From NCBI RefSeq assembly GCF_004309355.1, contig NZ_BJCC01000031.1:62001-126000 (forward strand): a DNA stretch of 64,000 nucleotides. Direction: 5' to 3'. Origin of the DNA: Enterococcus florum. Lineage in GTDB: Bacteria > Bacillota > Bacilli > Lactobacillales > Enterococcaceae. The translations under genes and the position numbers were made by a program. Below the pieces are notes generated by a model. That model ran no database searches, was not told the origin of the DNA, and was given only the letters and a program-made list of their open reading frames with translations. Below are positions 61,009 to 64,000 of the stretch, piece after piece. The first letter of the stretch is position 1, and every line of letters begins with the position of its first letter.

Positions 61009-62059
61009 AATGCCCGCAGAGTACGCACCACAGGAAAAAGTATGGATGATTTGGCCAGAGCGTCCAGATAACTGGCGTGATGGTGGTAAACCTGTGCAAG
61101 AAGCTTTTACTGAAGTAGCGAAAGCGATCAGCAAGTTTACACCAATGAATGTGGTTGTGTCTCAGCAGCAATTCCAAAACTGTCGACGTCAATTACCACC
61201 AGAAATTACTGTTTACGAAATGTCTAACAACGATGCGTGGATCCGTGACTGCGGACCGACCTTCTTAATCAATGACAAAGGTGATTTACGAGCAGCTGAC
61301 TGGGAATTCAATGCTTGGGGCGGATTAGTTGACGGCTTGTACTTCCCATGGGATCAAGACGATTTGGTAGCTCAAAAGGTTTGTGAAATTGAACATGTGG
61401 ATTCTTACCGTACGACAGGCTTTGTATTAGAAGGCGGCTCGTTCCATGTGGATGGCGAAGGGACCGTGTTAACTACTGAAATGTGTCTGTTAAGCGAAGG
61501 CCGCAACCCGCACATGTCCAAAGAAGAAATCGAAAAAATGCTTTGTGACTACTTAAATGTAGAAAAAGTATTATGGTTAGGCGACGGAATTGACCCTGAA
61601 GAAACCAACGGACATGTGGACGATGTGGCTTGCTTTGTGGCACCAGGTGAAGTGGCTTGTATCTATACCGAAGATGAAAAGAGCCCATTCTATGAAGCGG
61701 CTCAAGATGCTTACAAACGTTTGTCTGAAATGACAGATGCCAAAGGCCGCAAGCTGAAAGTGCATAAATTATGCTGCCCAGTTGAAACAGTAACCATCGA
61801 CGGCAACTTCAAGATTGATTATGTAGAAGGCACGATGCCACGTGAAGATGGCGACATCTGTATCGCTTCTTACATGAACTTCTTGATTACAAACGACGGT
61901 GTCATCGTACCGCAATATGGCGACGAAAACGATGCATTGGCCTTGGAACAAGTCAAAGAAATGTTCCCAGACAAAGAAATCGTTGGCGTGAACACTGTTG
62001 AAGTCGTATATGGCGGCGGAAATATTCATTGTATCACTCAGCAACAACCAAAACGTTAG
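60962..62059 (+). CDS. aguA: Agmatine deiminase
   Basis: The 365-residue enzyme hydrolyses agmatine to N-carbamoylputrescine and ammonia. Catalytic Cys357 is in GGNIHCITQQQP, the substrate motifs MSNNDAWIRDCGPTF and the His in NGHVDDVACF are present, and length matches bacterial AguA (about 365). The start lies inside the end of aguD, after AGAAGGAGCCGATAACC. Confidence 0.97.
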   Translation: MAKRIEATTPKQDGFRMPAEYAPQEKVWMIWPERPDNWRDGGKPVQEAFTEVAKAISKFTPMNVVVSQQQFQNCRRQLPPEITVYEMSNNDAWIRDCGPTFLINDKGDLRAADWEFNAWGGLVDGLYFPWDQDDLVAQKVCEIEHVDSYRTTGFVLEGGSFHVDGEGTVLTTEMCLLSEGRNPHMSKEEIEKMLCDYLNVEKVLWLGDGIDPEETNGHVDDVACFVAPGEVACIYTEDEKSPFYEAAQDAYKRLSEMTDAKGRKLKVHKLCCPVETVTIDGNFKIDYVEGTMPREDGDICIASYMNFLITNDGVIVPQYGDENDALALEQVKEMFPDKEIVGVNTVEVVYGGGNIHCITQQQPKR

Positions 62060-62072
62060 AGAAAATAAGCTG

Positions 62073-62136
62073 TGTTCGAGTGTCTGAACAGATACTCGAA
62101 CAAAAGAGAAAATAGGAACCTCCTGATAGGGGTTCA
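62073..62136 (+). promoter_or_regulatory. Hairpins between aguA and aguC
   Basis: TGTTCGAGT (62073-62081) pairs with ACTCGAACA (62094-62102), extended inside by TCT/AGA. A second small hairpin uses GAACCTC and GGGGTTC near 62116-62136. They may set the ratio of kinase to deiminase; neither ends in a T run. Confidence 0.5.
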
Positions 62137-62156
62137 TTAAAGAAATGAGGGTTCAC

Positions 62157-63089
62157 ATGTCAAAAATCGTTATTGCTTTAGGAGGCAATGCTTTAGGGAA
62201 TTCGGCGAATGAACAATTAACGAAGGCCGAGCTTGCGGCGAAATCAATCGCAGACTTGATCATTGCTGGGCACCATGTTGTGATCGCTCACGGAAACGGG
62301 CCGCAAGTGGGGCAGATTCGCTTGGCTTTTGAAAATTTCGGCAGCGATGATCCAGAAAAGATCATGCCTTTTCCAGAGTGTACGGCAATGAGTCAAGGCT
62401 ACATCGGCTATCATTTGCAGCAAGCGATCGATGAAGAACTGGTGGCACGCGGATTGAACGATGTACCCGTAGTATCCATGCTGACGCAAGTCGTTGTCGA
62501 TCCGAAAGACCCAGCCTTCGAAAATCCGACAAAACCGATCGGCGGGTATTATGATGAGGCAGCAGCCAAAAAAATTATGGACGAGACCGGCGATGTCTAT
62601 AAAGAGGATGCTGGACGTGGGTGGCGTCGAGTGGTTCCTTCACCAAAACCCGTTGATATTTATGAAAAAGTGAGTTTGAAAACGTTAGTTGACGCAGGAC
62701 AAGTCGTGATCGCCTGCGGAGGGGGAGGCATTCCGATCGTTTACCATGGCGACCACTATGAAGGGGTCGATGCGGTAATCGATAAAGATTTTGCCGCTGC
62801 TAAAATGGCGGCTTTGATCGAAGCAGATATCTTTATTATTTTAACAGCTGTAGACCATGTATTCGTGAACTTCGGCAAAGAAAACCAGGAAGCTTTAGTG
62901 GATACAACAGTGAGCAAAATGAACGAGTATATCGCAGAGGATCAATTTGCTCCAGGCAGCATGCTGCCGAAAGTCGAAGCAGCGATTGATTTTGCGGAAT
63001 CCAAAGCAGGAAGAAAAGCCATCATTGCCTCTTTGGAAAAAGCATCAGATGCTGTAGTAGGAAAGAGCGGCACCATTGTACAAGTTTAA
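62157..63089 (+). CDS. aguC: Carbamate kinase (agmatine pathway)
   Basis: The 310-residue kinase makes ATP from carbamoyl phosphate, the energy-yielding step of the agmatine pathway. VIALGGNALG at the N-terminus, HGNGPQVGQI, and ACGGGGIPIV are the family motifs. ATG at 62157 has GAGGGTTCAC upstream; ATG at 62145 is less good. It is the last gene of the agu operon and ends at a terminator. Confidence 0.96.
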   Translation: MSKIVIALGGNALGNSANEQLTKAELAAKSIADLIIAGHHVVIAHGNGPQVGQIRLAFENFGSDDPEKIMPFPECTAMSQGYIGYHLQQAIDEELVARGLNDVPVVSMLTQVVVDPKDPAFENPTKPIGGYYDEAAAKKIMDETGDVYKEDAGRGWRRVVPSPKPVDIYEKVSLKTLVDAGQVVIACGGGGIPIVYHGDHYEGVDAVIDKDFAAAKMAALIEADIFIILTAVDHVFVNFGKENQEALVDTTVSKMNEYIAEDQFAPGSMLPKVEAAIDFAESKAGRKAIIASLEKASDAVVGKSGTIVQV

Positions 63090-63100
63090 AAATACGAAAA

Positions 63101-63138
63101 GATGTCAGAGGTTTGACCACCCTCTGGCATTTTTTTGT
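63101..63138 (+). terminator. Terminator of the agu operon
   Basis: ATGTCAGAGG pairs with CCTCTGGCAT (one G-U pair), loop TTTGACCA, seven T follow. Confidence 0.88.
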
Positions 63139-63215
63139 GTGAAGAAAAACGTTTAAAAAGCATTTTTTTTCGACATATAGTAGACTCTAATTGAACGGAG
63201 AAAGAAGGAGATTTT

Positions 63216-63791
63216 ATGCCGAAAAGCAGAATAGAAGCCTTTACCGATGCGGTCATCGCGATCGTAATGACGTTGCTGGTTTTAGAGCTGCACGAACCAA
63301 AGGGCGATACCTTTTTCGCTTTTGAAGGGACTGCCCATCAATTTATTATTTATTTGATCAGCTTTGTTTCCTTAGCGATCTACTGGAACAACCACCATCA
63401 TATTTTTCAATTGGTTCATAAGGTTGACGGTCGTGTCCTGTGGGCCAACAATCTTTTGATCTTGACCATGACCTTGTTTCCTTATGCCACTGTTTGGGTG
63501 ACCGACTACCCCTTATCATTGGCTCCTCAAATGATGTACGGCTTAGTGATCTTTGGCGCGGATCTTTCCTTCTGCCTACTGGGAATTTCCTTAACCAGAG
63601 CCAATGGCAAAGATTCTTCAGTCGGATTGCTCTTTCAAGACTATAAAAAAATGCGGGCTACCCTAGTCCTAAACGTTCTGGCGTTGATCGTTGGCTGGCT
63701 GATCCATCCGCTTTTGATCCTGATCGTCAACAGCATCATGCTGACATTATGGGTCGTACCAGAGAAAAAAGTCGAAAAAATTGCAAAATAA
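63216..63791 (+). CDS. TMEM175-family potassium channel-like protein (DUF1211)
   Basis: The 191-residue membrane protein has the family signature R-x3-F-T/S-D (RIEAFTDAV, residues 5-13) in helix 1, the NNHHHIF segment after helix 2, and six predicted segments, as in prokaryotic TMEM175 potassium-selective channels. GAAGGAGATTTT precedes the ATG. It stands alone between the agu terminator and the next gene. Confidence 0.85.
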   Translation: MPKSRIEAFTDAVIAIVMTLLVLELHEPKGDTFFAFEGTAHQFIIYLISFVSLAIYWNNHHHIFQLVHKVDGRVLWANNLLILTMTLFPYATVWVTDYPLSLAPQMMYGLVIFGADLSFCLLGISLTRANGKDSSVGLLFQDYKKMRATLVLNVLALIVGWLIHPLLILIVNSIMLTLWVVPEKKVEKIAK

Positions 63792-63835
63792 ATCAACAAT
63801 TTCTAATGTCTTAACGAGTCCTAAGCGTTTTATTT

Positions 63836-63871
63836 TGAAAATCAAGGGTTATCCTCTATGCTTGATTTATA
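63836..63871 (+). promoter_or_regulatory. Inverted repeat before the last gene
   Basis: AAATCAAG and CTTGATTT form an eight-base stem around a 14-base loop that begins GGTTATCC. The left part, ATCAAGGGTTATCC, is one base different from the ATCAAGGGTTTATCC at the agu promoter. Confidence 0.4.
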
Positions 63872-63892
63872 AAGAAAAGAGGAGGATTCATA

Positions 63893-64000
63893 ATGGAAAT
63901 TGAAAACTTAGTAGACAAAAACATGAAAAAAGAAGTTACTGAAAGCGTGAAGGAAGCACACAAGGACGCTGGCGGAGATGCATCTAAAATCAAGAATGAA
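63893..64000 (+). CDS. Start of a small charged protein, cut by the window edge
   Basis: Only 36 codons are visible, from an ATG after AGAGGAGGATTCATA to the end of the window. The peptide is hydrophilic, with many Lys and Glu (KKEVTESVKEAHKDAGG), without a signal peptide. A stress-type CsbD-like or other small helical protein is possible, but the fragment is too short to assign. Confidence 0.6.
   Translation, partial: MEIENLVDKNMKKEVTESVKEAHKDAGGDASKIKNE

Overview
The window reads as low-GC Gram-positive chromosomal DNA, most likely from an Enterococcus close to but not identical with E. faecalis. The pointers are strong AAGGAGG ribosome sites, lipoprotein and LPXTG anchors, a sortase-C pilus locus, and an agmatine deiminase cluster in the aguR-B-D-A-C order of enterococci. 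I see no rRNA, tRNA, CRISPR array, transposase or phage gene. The species is an inference.

Layout. 0.3-5.3 kb: a PQQ-type sugar dehydrogenase lipoprotein, diverging from a four-gene cell-surface operon (large secreted pectate-lyase-like protein, bitopic membrane protein, small secreted protein, tiny sortase-signal protein). 5.4-15.5 kb: a LicR-type regulator followed on the minus strand by an ornithine-cyclodeaminase homologue and L-serine dehydratase; divergent from it is a beta-glucoside PTS operon (IIB, IIC, IIA, a phosphatase lipoprotein, GH1 6-phospho-beta-glucosidase, YczE-like membrane protein), interrupted by a 149-bp tandem repeat. 15.7-31.3 kb: an unrecognised Lys-rich-tailed protein, a winged-helix regulator, an MFS transporter, an MGMT-like protein, an isochorismatase-like hydrolase, a structured RNA candidate, a Smr-less MutS2 homologue, ahpCF, an HscC/DjlB-like Hsp70-J pair, and two methyltransferases separated by a giant hairpin. 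31.3-37.8 kb: a peptidase C26, a persulfide-response locus (CstR-like repressor, rhodanese, CoA-disulfide/persulfide reductase, DsrE-like protein), a CtpE-like P-type ATPase and Spx. 38.6-45.4 kb: an oligopeptide-type ABC transporter, a WYL regulator and a YciI-like protein. 46.0-56.9 kb: the pilus locus (tip adhesin, minor pilin, backbone pilin, sortase C with an extra C-terminal domain, LytTR regulator, DUF3021 membrane protein, winged-helix regulator) and a convergent LPQTN surface protein. 57.2-63.1 kb: the agmatine deiminase cluster. 63.2 kb to the end: a TMEM175-like channel and the start of a small protein.

How the parts work together. The PTS block should import and phosphorylate a beta-glucoside and split it by GH1, with a CcpA-like site and a palindrome in the divergent promoter region. 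The agu block converts agmatine to putrescine, CO2, ammonia and ATP, with AguR as membrane-bound activator. The persulfide locus carries two near-identical operators around one promoter. The pilus locus has its own regulators, and a 10-bp direct repeat lies just upstream of its -35. The least ordinary items are the 20.87-21.06 kb RNA candidate, the sortase tail domain, the apparent AUC start of the LytTR gene, the pilus promoter repeat, the 149-bp tandem repeat and the leaderless sorting-signal peptide.
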